Positions 21,634 to 30,844 of a stretch of 31,195 bases of DNA are shown piece after piece. The notes beneath the pieces were generated by a model, which saw nothing but the letters and a program-made list of their open reading frames with translations, searched no databases and had not been told where the DNA came from. The stretch is from IMG/VR virus record IMGVR_UViG_3300035698_003443, positions 1-31,195 of that record. One strand, given 5' to 3'. A program made the translations under genes and the position numbers. This stretch comes from a virus. Positions within the stretch are counted from its first letter, which is position 1, and each line of letters opens with the position of its first letter.

Positions 21634-22767
21634 ATGGCAGAAGAATTTATAATAAAACTTGTATCCGGTGACTTTTCAGCCGGAGTTTCTTCAGCGTCAG
21701 GTCCATCTTCTAAAGGTGGTAGCGGTGGAGGAGGCAGTATGATTGGTGGTATTGCTAAAATAGGAGCAATGGCAGCTGGTATCATGGGTGTTGTTTCAAC
21801 TTTACTTGCTATTGTAGGACCAGTAGTAAATGATCTTCTTCGACCAATTAAAGGTTTATTACGAGGTATATTCAAAACATTAGGTGAATTCTTACGTCCT
21901 ATTGTAGATATATTAGTACTTTTATTACAACCAATATTAATATTTATAAAACCATTCTTATCAGTATTCAAGAATATGATGGCTCCATTTATAGCTATCG
22001 CTAAACAAATGGGACATACAGCTAATCAGTTAGCTGGTGCAGGAGATATGCAAGGAGCAACCGAAGTTGCTATATCAGCAGCAACTGTTTTGATAGCACC
22101 ATTCGCAATAGCATTCACAGGTGTAATGTTAGATATGTTACAGCAATTATTATTTGCTGCTTTAGGTACATTAGTTTCAGTAATGATTGATTCATTAGGA
22201 GCATTACTTATGCCAATTGCAGAATTCTTCCATGTTGGTGATGAATTACAAGCAAAAATGGAAGAAGCTAAATCATTAGTTACTGGTGCATTTGATACTG
22301 CATCAGCAGCAGTACATACTGGTTTAATGGCTATGACTCAAGGCATATTAGATAATATGTTAATTGCAGCTGAAGAAGAGTTACAAAAAATAAAAGATGA
22401 ATATGGCGATACTTTCAAAGAAAGCATGGTTCAACCAATATTTGATAGCATGGACGAGGCAGCCGGTGTAGTAGCAACAACATCAGAGGGTATGGGAGAT
22501 GATATTGTAGTTGGTATGGAAGGTATGGAAACAACAACTAGTACAATGATGGGCGAAGATGGTTTAATTCCTTTAGTATTTGACGATGGATTAAATGCTA
22601 TGGGTCGTTCAACATTATCATTCACAGAAAAATTAGAAGGTTATGCAGATAGAATCAATGATGCATTCGATGATGCAAGAGAAAATATAAGAGATCAACA
22701 AAGTAGTTGGGGCATTGGTTATCAAAGAGATGGTGACAATGTCAATATAGGTATATGGGGTACATAA
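21634..22767 (+). CDS. Tape measure protein (short)
   Basis: 377 aa. A Gly/Ser-rich linker near 25-35 is followed by long hydrophobic helices (IGAMAAGIMGVVSTLLAIVG, PIVDILVLLLQPILIFIKP, LIAPFAIAFTGVMLDMLQQL) and then amphipathic helices. This is the usual composition of tape measures, placed after the chaperone. At about 1.5 angstrom per residue the tail would be near 55 nm, a short siphovirus tail (inference). It starts one base after the chaperone stop (TAAAATGGC). The end is GIWGT, a motif that recurs in the hub protein. Confidence 0.75.
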   Translation: MAEEFIIKLVSGDFSAGVSSASGPSSKGGSGGGGSMIGGIAKIGAMAAGIMGVVSTLLAIVGPVVNDLLRPIKGLLRGIFKTLGEFLRPIVDILVLLLQPILIFIKPFLSVFKNMMAPFIAIAKQMGHTANQLAGAGDMQGATEVAISAATVLIAPFAIAFTGVMLDMLQQLLFAALGTLVSVMIDSLGALLMPIAEFFHVGDELQAKMEEAKSLVTGAFDTASAAVHTGLMAMTQGILDNMLIAAEEELQKIKDEYGDTFKESMVQPIFDSMDEAAGVVATTSEGMGDDIVVGMEGMETTTSTMMGEDGLIPLVFDDGLNAMGRSTLSFTEKLEGYADRINDAFDDARENIRDQQSSWGIGYQRDGDNVNIGIWGT

Positions 22768-22768
22768 A

Positions 22769-23239
22769 ATGGCAGGAGATGTAACACTAACAATAAGCGG
22801 TATGACATTTACTTTCAATCCAGGAGATGTAGCTAAAGTTTCAGAATCAATTATAGCTACACCAGAAGTAGTTGAACTATCTGGTTTAGGCCCAATGGGT
22901 GGAAATATATTTGATTATACTGGAGTAAAAAAATCAATAACTATTAATGGTTTTTTAACAGAAGCTAGTTCAACAAGAGTAAGTGGGTACAGTATAACAA
23001 GTATTGATAATCAAAAAACTTGGCTCGAAGCATTAGCAAATGGGAAACAAACAGGTATTGCATTTGTATCTAATTATGCAGACACTTCAGCATATGGTAT
23101 TGGTTCAGCAACACTTCCATTATTAACAACATTTACTACAACAACAGTTATGGTTCAGGCAATGACATTTGATGAAATCGTAGGAGATGTTAGTAGATTA
23201 AAATATTCAATAACATTCGTAGTAGGTTCATCAATATAA
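22769..23239 (+). CDS. Distal tail-like protein, 156 aa (putative)
   Basis: A beta-rich protein following the tape measure. Features include LTISGMTFTFNPGDVAKV, GGNIFDYTGVKKSITINGFL and YSITFVVGSS, similar in layout to small baseplate/distal tail proteins. It starts one base after the tape measure stop. Assignment is by position and composition. Confidence 0.6.
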   Translation: MAGDVTLTISGMTFTFNPGDVAKVSESIIATPEVVELSGLGPMGGNIFDYTGVKKSITINGFLTEASSTRVSGYSITSIDNQKTWLEALANGKQTGIAFVSNYADTSAYGIGSATLPLLTTFTTTTVMVQAMTFDEIVGDVSRLKYSITFVVGSSI

Positions 23240-23243
23240 GAAA

Positions 23244-25187
23244 ATGACAGTAGGAAACCCAATTTTAACAACAGTGTCCATTAACGGGATTACAGTAGAT
23301 ACATATCTGCAAGGTTGGGAAAAACCTAATGATTCAACTATTAAAACAATTAAGATTGCTTTGTCAAAAGCAGCTGAAGCCGTATTAACATTTGATGATA
23401 CACTAATATCAGCACCAGTAATAGTACAAAGAGGTATTACTACAGCGACTGAAGAATATATATTCCGTGGAGAAGTAAAAATATTTAATATAACTGGTGG
23501 AACAATAACAATAGATTGCAATGATAAATTATATGCAGCAGTTAAAACTACAATTACAGCATCATTTGATAAGAATACAGATACTGAAGCTGGTGTAATT
23601 TCCGAAATGTTTAAAACTTTAGTTAATGATTACACAACTTTAACAGCCGACAATACGTCTGTTACTAACTCAGGTACTACAAATATATTATCTAATTTTA
23701 TATGTAGAAGTACTTCAGTATATGATAGAGTAGACGCTTTAACTGAAGCGTTAGGTTCGCAAATGTATTATGACCCAAAAGATGATTTGGTACATTTAGA
23801 AGTTAAAGGTGTATTAAATCAATCTACAACTTTATCTACTTCATCTAATATATCTAATATACCTAAATGGACTTATGATGAAAGTAACCTTTGGAATTAT
23901 ATAGAATTACGAGGGTCAATACAAACATTTGAAACTACTGAGACTGGTCGAATAGGAACAACAACCGGTTATAGTACAACGTCTGTTCAACTTAGTTTTA
24001 CACCAGTTAGTACTAAAGTATATTCGGATTCAGCTAATCCACCTACAACATTAAGAGAAGGAGGAATTGATAGATCATCATCATTATATGATTATTCAGC
24101 TAATACAATTGCTAAAACTATTGAATGGAATACAGACAAATATACTCCTGGAGCAAGTGATTATGTTATTACAGATTATAGTTATGACGTACCAACACCA
24201 GTTATAGCTATTAATTCAGATAGTATAGCATCATATGGGGAAAAGAAAAAAACAATATTTAGAAACGATATAACAGACGTGAACGATGCAGAATTATATT
24301 CGTCACAATATTTAGATGATCATAAAGATCCAATTATTGGAACTCCTTTACAAGTAACTAATGTATCTGATTTACAAACAGGCCAAAGCATTACAGTTCA
24401 AGATGAATTTGCATCTATAAATAGTACATTTATAATCAAAAGTATAAGTCAAGTATATCCGTATAAAGCCGATAGAATTACAGTAGTTAGTAATATACAA
24501 GATGATACTGATTATACTTACGAACAAGCTAAAAGAATAAGAAAATTGGAATCATCAAACGTAGGAGATAGTGATTTACTATTACACGTTTTTTCAATAG
24601 AGAATAGTTATATCTATGAGCGAAGATATACAGAACTTCAAAAAACAACTATTCCAGGTACTGTTTTAATTTGGGGGTCAGCTGTGTTTGGCATTTGGGG
24701 TACAAACAAATGGGGAGCAAGTACAGGAGCAGTTACTACAATTACTCATATTGCTCAAGGAAGTAGAAATGGATATGTAGAATTATTTTATGATGAAGAT
24801 TTTAAAGATTCAGGTACTGGTGATTGGAACACAACTAGTAAATCATTAATATTAGACGATGGAGAAACTATGGAATCATCTTCTATCTGGTATAATGATG
24901 GAACAAAAACAGAAGCAACATTAACAGCAGTTGGTGATACATCAAGTTTATTAACATTTTCAATGACAGCTGATGGTGGAAACAACTGGGAAGAAGTTAC
25001 TAATGGAACACCATACACATTTATTAATACTGGAACCGATCTTAAATGGAAAGTTGAAAACCAAGCAGATGCAGGTGTAAGAATAACAGAAGATGAAGAT
25101 ACTAGAATAACAGAAGCTGGTGATAGTAGAATTACAGAGAATTTTACAGGAGTTAGCGTTACATTAACAGAAGTATCAATAATATAG
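23244..25187 (+). CDS. Tail hub/baseplate protein (gp27-like) with C-terminal repeats
   Basis: 647 aa. The N-terminal two thirds look like a hub protein: FRGEVKIFNITGGTITIDC, then the YDRVDALTEALGSQMYYDP segment and the PLQVTNVSDLQTGQSITVQD segment near 375, as in tail-associated hub proteins. From about 480 (FGIWGTNKWG) a different beta domain follows. Near the end, residues 613-636 hold three tandem 8-residue units beginning RITE. It probably closes the tail tube and anchors fibres. Confidence 0.7.
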   Translation: MTVGNPILTTVSINGITVDTYLQGWEKPNDSTIKTIKIALSKAAEAVLTFDDTLISAPVIVQRGITTATEEYIFRGEVKIFNITGGTITIDCNDKLYAAVKTTITASFDKNTDTEAGVISEMFKTLVNDYTTLTADNTSVTNSGTTNILSNFICRSTSVYDRVDALTEALGSQMYYDPKDDLVHLEVKGVLNQSTTLSTSSNISNIPKWTYDESNLWNYIELRGSIQTFETTETGRIGTTTGYSTTSVQLSFTPVSTKVYSDSANPPTTLREGGIDRSSSLYDYSANTIAKTIEWNTDKYTPGASDYVITDYSYDVPTPVIAINSDSIASYGEKKKTIFRNDITDVNDAELYSSQYLDDHKDPIIGTPLQVTNVSDLQTGQSITVQDEFASINSTFIIKSISQVYPYKADRITVVSNIQDDTDYTYEQAKRIRKLESSNVGDSDLLLHVFSIENSYIYERRYTELQKTTIPGTVLIWGSAVFGIWGTNKWGASTGAVTTITHIAQGSRNGYVELFYDEDFKDSGTGDWNTTSKSLILDDGETMESSSIWYNDGTKTEATLTAVGDTSSLLTFSMTADGGNNWEEVTNGTPYTFINTGTDLKWKVENQADAGVRITEDEDTRITEAGDSRITENFTGVSVTLTEVSII

Positions 25188-25198
25188 GAGGATTAAAG

Positions 25199-25828
25199 AT
25201 GGTAAATAAAAAAATAACAGACTTAGACGCATCAACTTCTGTTGATGATACTGATGTGATGGAGATTGTAGATGACGTAGCAGGTACGCCTACAACTAAA
25301 AAAATTACAGTATTAGATTTACATAATGAAACTACTAAAACTGAGATGGGTTATCTTAATGGTATTACTAGTGCAGTACAAGGACAAATAACTCCCAACA
25401 CTGCTAAGATTAGTTACAGTACAGCAGCTAGTGATGCAGTAGCTTTAAACACTGCTAAGGTAACTAATTCAAATCATAGTGGAGATGCTACAGGTGCTAC
25501 AGCTTTAACACTTGCTACAGTAAACAGTGATGTAGGAAGTTATACAGCAGCAGACATAACAGTTAATGCTAAAGGATTAATTACAGCAGCTTCTAATGGA
25601 AGTGGCGGTGGTGCAGTAGATAGTGTATTCACAAGAACAGGTGCAGTTGTATCAGCTATTGGAGATTATACAAAAGAACAAATCACTGGATTAAAGACAA
25701 GTGATAGTCCTAGTTTTACAAATTTAACACTATCAGGAACTAACTCAGCTAATGGTAAGAAAATATCAATAACTACAGCTACACCAAGTTCACCAAGTAC
25801 AGGAGACGTCTGGTTTGATATAAATTAA
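25199..25828 (+). CDS. Tail fibre-like protein, 209 aa
   Basis: GGAGG precedes the ATG. The N-terminus (KITDLDASTSVDDTDVMEIV) is a common attachment region of phage fibres and the motif FTRTGAVVSAIGDYT at about 144-158 is widespread in tail fibres. The C-terminus (TATPSSPSTGDVWFDIN) is also fibre-like. Rich in Thr, Ser and Ala. First of several adhesion genes. Confidence 0.75.
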   Translation: MVNKKITDLDASTSVDDTDVMEIVDDVAGTPTTKKITVLDLHNETTKTEMGYLNGITSAVQGQITPNTAKISYSTAASDAVALNTAKVTNSNHSGDATGATALTLATVNSDVGSYTAADITVNAKGLITAASNGSGGGAVDSVFTRTGAVVSAIGDYTKEQITGLKTSDSPSFTNLTLSGTNSANGKKISITTATPSSPSTGDVWFDIN

Positions 25829-25829
25829 A

Positions 25830-27524
25830 ATGGCAGGAATAAAAATATATAAACCAGCTACAACCAATATGATTGGTAAAGCAGGAGATGAATACGGTAA
25901 TTGGAACGCTTACTCTGCTAATGTAACAGACCCAAGAACTGGAGAAACTATTACAGCTTTTAAGAGTGCTGCAGCGGTTGCCCCTAATGCTCCTCCAACA
26001 GCAGGTTCTTTAGATTTATCTGGTTCAGCTGACTGGACAGTTAGAATATTGGCTTGGTCAGATGCTGCTTCAGGTAATTATTTTCATATGGATTTATATC
26101 CAGACACTTTACCAGAATTAAGATTTGATATAACAAATGTTCCTACTTGGTACGAATGGCATATAAATTCCTCTCATGCAGATATGGCTGCTTGTGTTAT
26201 GAGAATTATTAATTATGGAGTTACAGGTGGTAATAATTATATATCATACATACAATTAGAACAAGGAACTACTGCTAACCCTTGGACAGATGGAACAAGA
26301 AGTGCAGGTTGGGTATCAGCAATACCACAAACAAGAGTATATAATGGAAGTACTTGGGAAATTGCTAAAATTAGAACATATCAAGATTCAAGTATATTAT
26401 CTATACAAAATTGTGATGATACTACTGGTTGGGGTGTATCAAACGGAACAATATCCCAGAATACTACAACATTTCATGCAGGTACAGGTTCGATAAATAT
26501 GATGCACGCTTCTGGTGTTGCAACTGATTTATTTGTTTATAATAATGATGGACTTCCTTTTTTTAATGGTACGCATAAGAATGTAGTATTATGGTATTAT
26601 GTAAAAGATTCAACAGTGTTAGCTAAAATTGGTGGACCACAGTTAATGTTAGGATTACCAGGAACAACAGGTTGGTATTATTCTGGAGCTACACCAGTTG
26701 TAGGATGGAATAAAATAGAAACAAGAATAGATGCTATGAGTACTTGGGGTTCTCCGGATGTAACAACTATGGGTGGTCAAATAAGATTTGATATGACTCC
26801 TAATAATACAACAGATGTATTAGTTGCAGGAGATTTATTATTAGATGATATATATATTAATGGGTGGAAAGGTAATAGTACATTACTTACAAGTATAACA
26901 CACGCTTATAGTTTTACTTCTGATGTAACAGATTCAGTAGGAACTAATAATGGTACTGCTTATGGAGCAACACACGGAAGTGGTGGAATAAATGGTAACT
27001 GTTATGATTTTGATGGTTCTAATGATTATTTATCTTTACCAGACTTAGCAGATTTAGAACAGACACCATTTTCATTTTCAATATGGTGTAAAACAGATAT
27101 TAGTGGGTCACACCAATATCTTATAGATAAATTAAATACTAGCACAGGATGGGTATTTGGATTGGATAACCAAGGTGGTACACAATACAATATTACTTTT
27201 GGTGCAAGAGTTGCAAATGGAACATTTGGTGCAAACTCAGTTCAAACTTTAGCTACAGGTACTTGGTTTCATTTCGTTGGTACTTATGAAAGTGGTAGTG
27301 CTAAGTTGTATAAAGATGGAGTCTTACTTTATACAGATACAACCAAAACTGGTTCAATAAAGGTGAATTCATTACCAGTATTAATTGGTGGTAATAGAAA
27401 TTATTATACTAATGCTTGGTTTAATGGTAAAATTGATGAAGTTTATTTTTGGGGTAAAGTTTTAACACAACCAGAAGTAACAGAATTATATGCAGCAGGA
27501 GCTGGAAAGTTTTATCCATTTTAA
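25830..27524 (+). CDS. Receptor-binding protein with LamG domain
   Basis: 564 aa, starting one base after the fibre stop. Three parts: residues 1-165 resemble a carbohydrate-binding jelly roll (SYIQLEQGTTANPWTDGTRS at its end); about 190-345 is a second beta domain (VVLWYYVKDSTVLAK, VVGWNKIETRID, LVAGDLLLDDIYINGW) that recurs in the protein at 27793; 355-564 is a LamG/concanavalin-type domain (AYSFTSDVTDSVGTNNGTAY, YDFDGSNDYLSLP, FSFSIWCKTD, WFHFVGTYESG, FNGKIDEVYFWGKVLT). It probably binds glycans on the host surface. Confidence 0.8.
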   Translation: MAGIKIYKPATTNMIGKAGDEYGNWNAYSANVTDPRTGETITAFKSAAAVAPNAPPTAGSLDLSGSADWTVRILAWSDAASGNYFHMDLYPDTLPELRFDITNVPTWYEWHINSSHADMAACVMRIINYGVTGGNNYISYIQLEQGTTANPWTDGTRSAGWVSAIPQTRVYNGSTWEIAKIRTYQDSSILSIQNCDDTTGWGVSNGTISQNTTTFHAGTGSINMMHASGVATDLFVYNNDGLPFFNGTHKNVVLWYYVKDSTVLAKIGGPQLMLGLPGTTGWYYSGATPVVGWNKIETRIDAMSTWGSPDVTTMGGQIRFDMTPNNTTDVLVAGDLLLDDIYINGWKGNSTLLTSITHAYSFTSDVTDSVGTNNGTAYGATHGSGGINGNCYDFDGSNDYLSLPDLADLEQTPFSFSIWCKTDISGSHQYLIDKLNTSTGWVFGLDNQGGTQYNITFGARVANGTFGANSVQTLATGTWFHFVGTYESGSAKLYKDGVLLYTDTTKTGSIKVNSLPVLIGGNRNYYTNAWFNGKIDEVYFWGKVLTQPEVTELYAAGAGKFYPF

Positions 27525-27536
27525 AATAATAGGTGA

Positions 27537-27788
27537 ATGATGATGACAAAATTTAAATACATAGAAATGATTGAAGATACAGAAGATTTATACAAACCAA
27601 CTAATATGATTAGGTTAGATTGTGTAACAGATAAAGATGCTGAAACAATACACTTTGCCAACAAAGGTAAGTTTACAAAACTTAAATCTAAAGTAGTAGA
27701 AGGGGAACACCATATAGATAGTTCAAAGAATAAACCTTGTGTTGCAAGAGAAATTATAGACGATAAGATTAAAGTATTAAAGGAGTAA
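27537..27788 (+). CDS. Hypothetical protein, 83 aa
   Basis: AGGTG lies just upstream of three consecutive in-frame ATGs (27537, 27540, 27543); the third has the best spacing. The product is charged and mixed alpha/beta (FKYIEMIEDTEDLYKP, HFANKGKFTKLKSKV). Placed between two fibre genes, it may be a fibre chaperone or small structural protein. Not recognised. Confidence 0.6.
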   Translation: MMMTKFKYIEMIEDTEDLYKPTNMIRLDCVTDKDAETIHFANKGKFTKLKSKVVEGEHHIDSSKNKPCVAREIIDDKIKVLKE

Positions 27789-27792
27789 TAAG

Positions 27793-28710
27793 ATGGCAAA
27801 TTTAATTAACAATCAAGGAAGAAAACAAATGTTGTATAGTGCTTATACAGATAGAGCTCTATCAACCACAGTTAATATTCCAATAAGTAAATTTAAATTA
27901 GGGATAGATAATGGTACTGTACTTATTACTGATACAGATCTGGATAATGTTATACCATTAGCGAACGGAACCATTAATGATGATGGATCTAATACTTTAA
28001 CTGGTAGTACTGGTGGAGATAATTCAACTGATAACGTATCTATATTCAAACAAGGTGGAAATGTTACAGACGATACAGCTCAAAACCTTATAGCTAATGG
28101 AACAAGTGTTAGTAAAGTTTGGACTATAGCAGACTTATCATCAGCGGGTGCAGTATGTACTGCAGCAAAGAGAACATCAATATGGTTATACATATTAAAC
28201 GCAGCAACATTAGCTAAATTTCTAATTGCAGGTACAGCATTACAAGTACAAGTTGGTGATGATTCATCTAACTATTATGAACTTAATAAGACTGCAGCTG
28301 AGTTAGTTGTAGGTTGGAATTGGATCTCAACTAATAAAGATGATTTAGATGATCAAACATTAGTAGGTGCTCCTAGTACTTATGATTGGTTGAATATAAT
28401 AATAACAACTAACAATGCAACTGACGCATTTGTAGCTGGTGATGTTGTATATGACTTATTAAGGCAATGGGTTGAAGCAGATACAATAATTGACTTTGTA
28501 GCATCATATCCAACTATTGATTATGATAATCTTGAAGTTACAACTAGAGCATACGTTACAAGCATCAATGCAAATGGTTTCAACATAAACTCATTAGCAT
28601 TTGAGAACGAGGACACTGCTCCATTGGTATTAAGTTTAGCAGATTTCACAGACGAATCAAAAGAACGGACAGATGAGTTCACATTTATAGTTAAGGACAG
28701 GTTGAGGTAG
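27793..28710 (+). CDS. Tail fibre/adhesion protein, 305 aa
   Basis: The N-terminus (MANLINNQGRKQMLYSAYT) is followed by a beta domain that contains SIWLYILNAATLAKFLIAG, VVGWNWISTNKDDLDD and FVAGDVVYDLLRQW. These match, in order, the second domain of the LamG protein at 25830, so the two share a module. The C-terminal part (about 225-305) is different. Probably a virion surface protein. Confidence 0.68.
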   Translation: MANLINNQGRKQMLYSAYTDRALSTTVNIPISKFKLGIDNGTVLITDTDLDNVIPLANGTINDDGSNTLTGSTGGDNSTDNVSIFKQGGNVTDDTAQNLIANGTSVSKVWTIADLSSAGAVCTAAKRTSIWLYILNAATLAKFLIAGTALQVQVGDDSSNYYELNKTAAELVVGWNWISTNKDDLDDQTLVGAPSTYDWLNIIITTNNATDAFVAGDVVYDLLRQWVEADTIIDFVASYPTIDYDNLEVTTRAYVTSINANGFNINSLAFENEDTAPLVLSLADFTDESKERTDEFTFIVKDRLR

Positions 28711-28715
28711 ATACA

Positions 28716-28946
28716 ATGAAACAAGACAAAGTTAAGAAAGATAAAAAAGTTAAAATCATGAAAGGGGCAGGTAAATATAATGGTATAATAGCTGAAATAG
28801 TAGATATTAATTATTTTGGAACAGGTAATGTATTATTACATCATAAAGATTTATCTGGTGCAGGAGATGCTGATGGTAATCTTTTACCAGAACATAGAGT
28901 AGTACATATTGATATGATAGATGAGGTAAAACAAAATGGCAAATGA
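28716..28946 (+). CDS. KOW/SH3-like small protein, 76 aa
   Basis: GAGGT lies eight bases before ATG 28716. After a very basic start (KQDKVKKDKKVKIMKG) comes GKYNGIIAEIVDINYFGTG and HRVVHIDMID, a small-barrel pattern like KOW or SH3-type domains. It overlaps the next gene. Function in the tail region unknown. Confidence 0.55.
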   Translation: MKQDKVKKDKKVKIMKGAGKYNGIIAEIVDINYFGTGNVLLHHKDLSGAGDADGNLLPEHRVVHIDMIDEVKQNGK

Positions 28947-29943
28947 TATAACAACTTACACATTCGTCAATGGTAACGTAGCAGACGCCGATGAAGTAAA
29001 TCAAGATTTCGATGATGTTGTAGCTGCTTCTGCAGATTGGTCTGCTGATTCATTAAAAGCGAGTGGATTAAATTTAATAAGACAATTACAAGATAGATCA
29101 ATTGATTTAAGTACTGCAAGTTTAGAATGGGCAGAAGGATATAGTGACGCTGATGGTAGACTTGATAGTGTAGATACTGCTACATCTGCTACTGATGCTG
29201 GATTTTCAACAGATGAATATCAAAGAGATGCATTTGGAGTAGCAAGTGCTGCTGAAAATGCAACAACTACTACATCAAGTAGTTCAACATCTACATTTAC
29301 TACTATAGTTACATTAGCAACTCCTGGTATATTTACTCAGTTTTTCTTTGATACAGACAACGCAAGTTCACCAAGAATTGATGTAAAAAATGAAGCAGAA
29401 ACTGTAACTTATCTTACTTGGAGTGGGACATTTAATTATTCTGATTATAAAACATTTACTAAAGCCGATTATGATGCACCACTTGCAGCAGGTACATATC
29501 ATTTAGTATTTAGTGCTTTTAATGGAACACCTACTATTAATAGAAATGCAAATTATTCCTATAGTGGTACTGCATTTAGTATTTCAAGTCAATCTGTACC
29601 AGGTATTTCAACACCTGCTAAAATACCTATACAGTTTACACCTTATGCTGCAGCTACAACTTCAAAGATAACACATGATATACCAACTGGTTTATTCAGT
29701 TCAACAGCATCAAGTGCGGTTGGTACTCCTTTGATAAGTAATTGGGAAACAGGCAACGATATTGATTACAAATTAACTAATGCAACAGAAGATAGTGATT
29801 GGTTAACAATTAATGAACGGGCAACATTTACTGCATTTACATCAGAACCGACTAAATGTATAGTTAGATTAACACCTAAAAGTACAAGTCCTACAATATA
29901 TTATCCATCAATAAAAGGATTTGCAGTTTACGAATTAAATTAG
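28936..29943 (+). CDS. Tail fibre-like protein, 335 aa
   Basis: The N-terminus (YTFVNGNVADADEVNQDFDD) is a well-known start of phage fibre and tail proteins. A Ser/Thr run (TTTTSSSSTSTFTT) leads to beta-rich domains (FTQFFFDTDNASSPRIDVK, GTYHLVFSAFNGTP), which look like jelly-roll modules. GAGGT lies nine bases before the ATG. Likely part of the host-recognition set. Confidence 0.72.
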   Translation: MANDITTYTFVNGNVADADEVNQDFDDVVAASADWSADSLKASGLNLIRQLQDRSIDLSTASLEWAEGYSDADGRLDSVDTATSATDAGFSTDEYQRDAFGVASAAENATTTTSSSSTSTFTTIVTLATPGIFTQFFFDTDNASSPRIDVKNEAETVTYLTWSGTFNYSDYKTFTKADYDAPLAAGTYHLVFSAFNGTPTINRNANYSYSGTAFSISSQSVPGISTPAKIPIQFTPYAAATTSKITHDIPTGLFSSTASSAVGTPLISNWETGNDIDYKLTNATEDSDWLTINERATFTAFTSEPTKCIVRLTPKSTSPTIYYPSIKGFAVYELN

Positions 29944-29952
29944 GAGGATAAA

Positions 29953-30612
29953 ATGGTATGGAGCAAAAAACTAAGCGAATTATTTGGGGACAATGAACGT
30001 GTCCACGATTTACTTAGTGAGCAATCTATTTTCAAAACTATAGTATTTTATATGGTTGATTCCAATACAAGAAAGAGAGTTAAGATTGGTAACTTCATTA
30101 AGTACCAATGCGTTAATCAACAACTTCATATGGAATTAGAAGATAAAATAACTGAATTTAGATCTATTAAGAAATACGATGACCGGATGAAAGCTATTTT
30201 AGAGTTCGTTCATAAGCATATTAAATATGTAGGCGATGATGTTAGTAAGTATGACCGACTTGAATACTGGAAAAAACCAAATGAAACATGGTGGGATAAA
30301 GAAGGCGATTGTGAAGATGGTGCAATCTTAATATATACTCTAGCATTTCATTCAGGAATACCAGATAACCGTAATTGGATTATTGCTAAGAATGTACAGA
30401 CTAAGATTAATGGAACAACTAAAGTCGTAGGACATGCTCTATCATGTTACAGAGCATCTGATATGACATTACTAGCAATAGATTGGTGTTACTATTATTA
30501 TGATTCATTACGAATGATGGTAGACATAAGATACAATTATGATTACTTACCTGATGATCCACCATGGTTTTTGGTGAACTACTCAGGAGCATATAAAACA
30601 AGGATGTGGTAA
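29953..30612 (+). CDS. Transglutaminase-like cysteine peptidase
   Basis: 219 aa with AGGAGG upstream. The papain-like/transglutaminase triad is visible: Cys120 in WWDKEGDCEDGA, His161 in GHALSCYR and Asp177 in LAIDWCY. The N-terminal 70 residues are helical. Phage enzymes of this type cut peptide or isopeptide bonds; a role in cell-wall or S-layer penetration, or in fibre processing, is possible. The location among fibre genes favours host entry. It has no signal peptide. Confidence 0.78.
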   Translation: MVWSKKLSELFGDNERVHDLLSEQSIFKTIVFYMVDSNTRKRVKIGNFIKYQCVNQQLHMELEDKITEFRSIKKYDDRMKAILEFVHKHIKYVGDDVSKYDRLEYWKKPNETWWDKEGDCEDGAILIYTLAFHSGIPDNRNWIIAKNVQTKINGTTKVVGHALSCYRASDMTLLAIDWCYYYYDSLRMMVDIRYNYDYLPDDPPWFLVNYSGAYKTRMW

Positions 30613-30613
30613 A

Positions 30614-30844
30614 ATGGCAGATGATAATATATTAAAAGTTGATGGTAAATGGTACAATAGAGATCTTAATTTCAATGCTTTAATTACAGCACCATTCAAT
30701 GATATAGTATTAACCTACGTTGCTTCAGGTAATGGAGCAGGTAAAATAGAAACTGCTACATATAAATTTGATTCAACAACAGTTGGAATATTAACACTAA
30801 GTTATAATAGTGATAACAAACTAACAAGAGTGGTGAAAACATAA
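30614..30844 (+). CDS. Small fibre-associated protein, 76 aa
   Basis: The ORF starts one base after the peptidase stop. The product (DNILKVDGKWYNRDLNFN, then alternating Thr/Tyr strands) is beta-rich. Proteins of this layout occur next to phage fibre genes. Its last base is shared with the start of the next ORF. Not otherwise recognised. Confidence 0.6.
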   Translation: MADDNILKVDGKWYNRDLNFNALITAPFNDIVLTYVASGNGAGKIETATYKFDSTTVGILTLSYNSDNKLTRVVKT

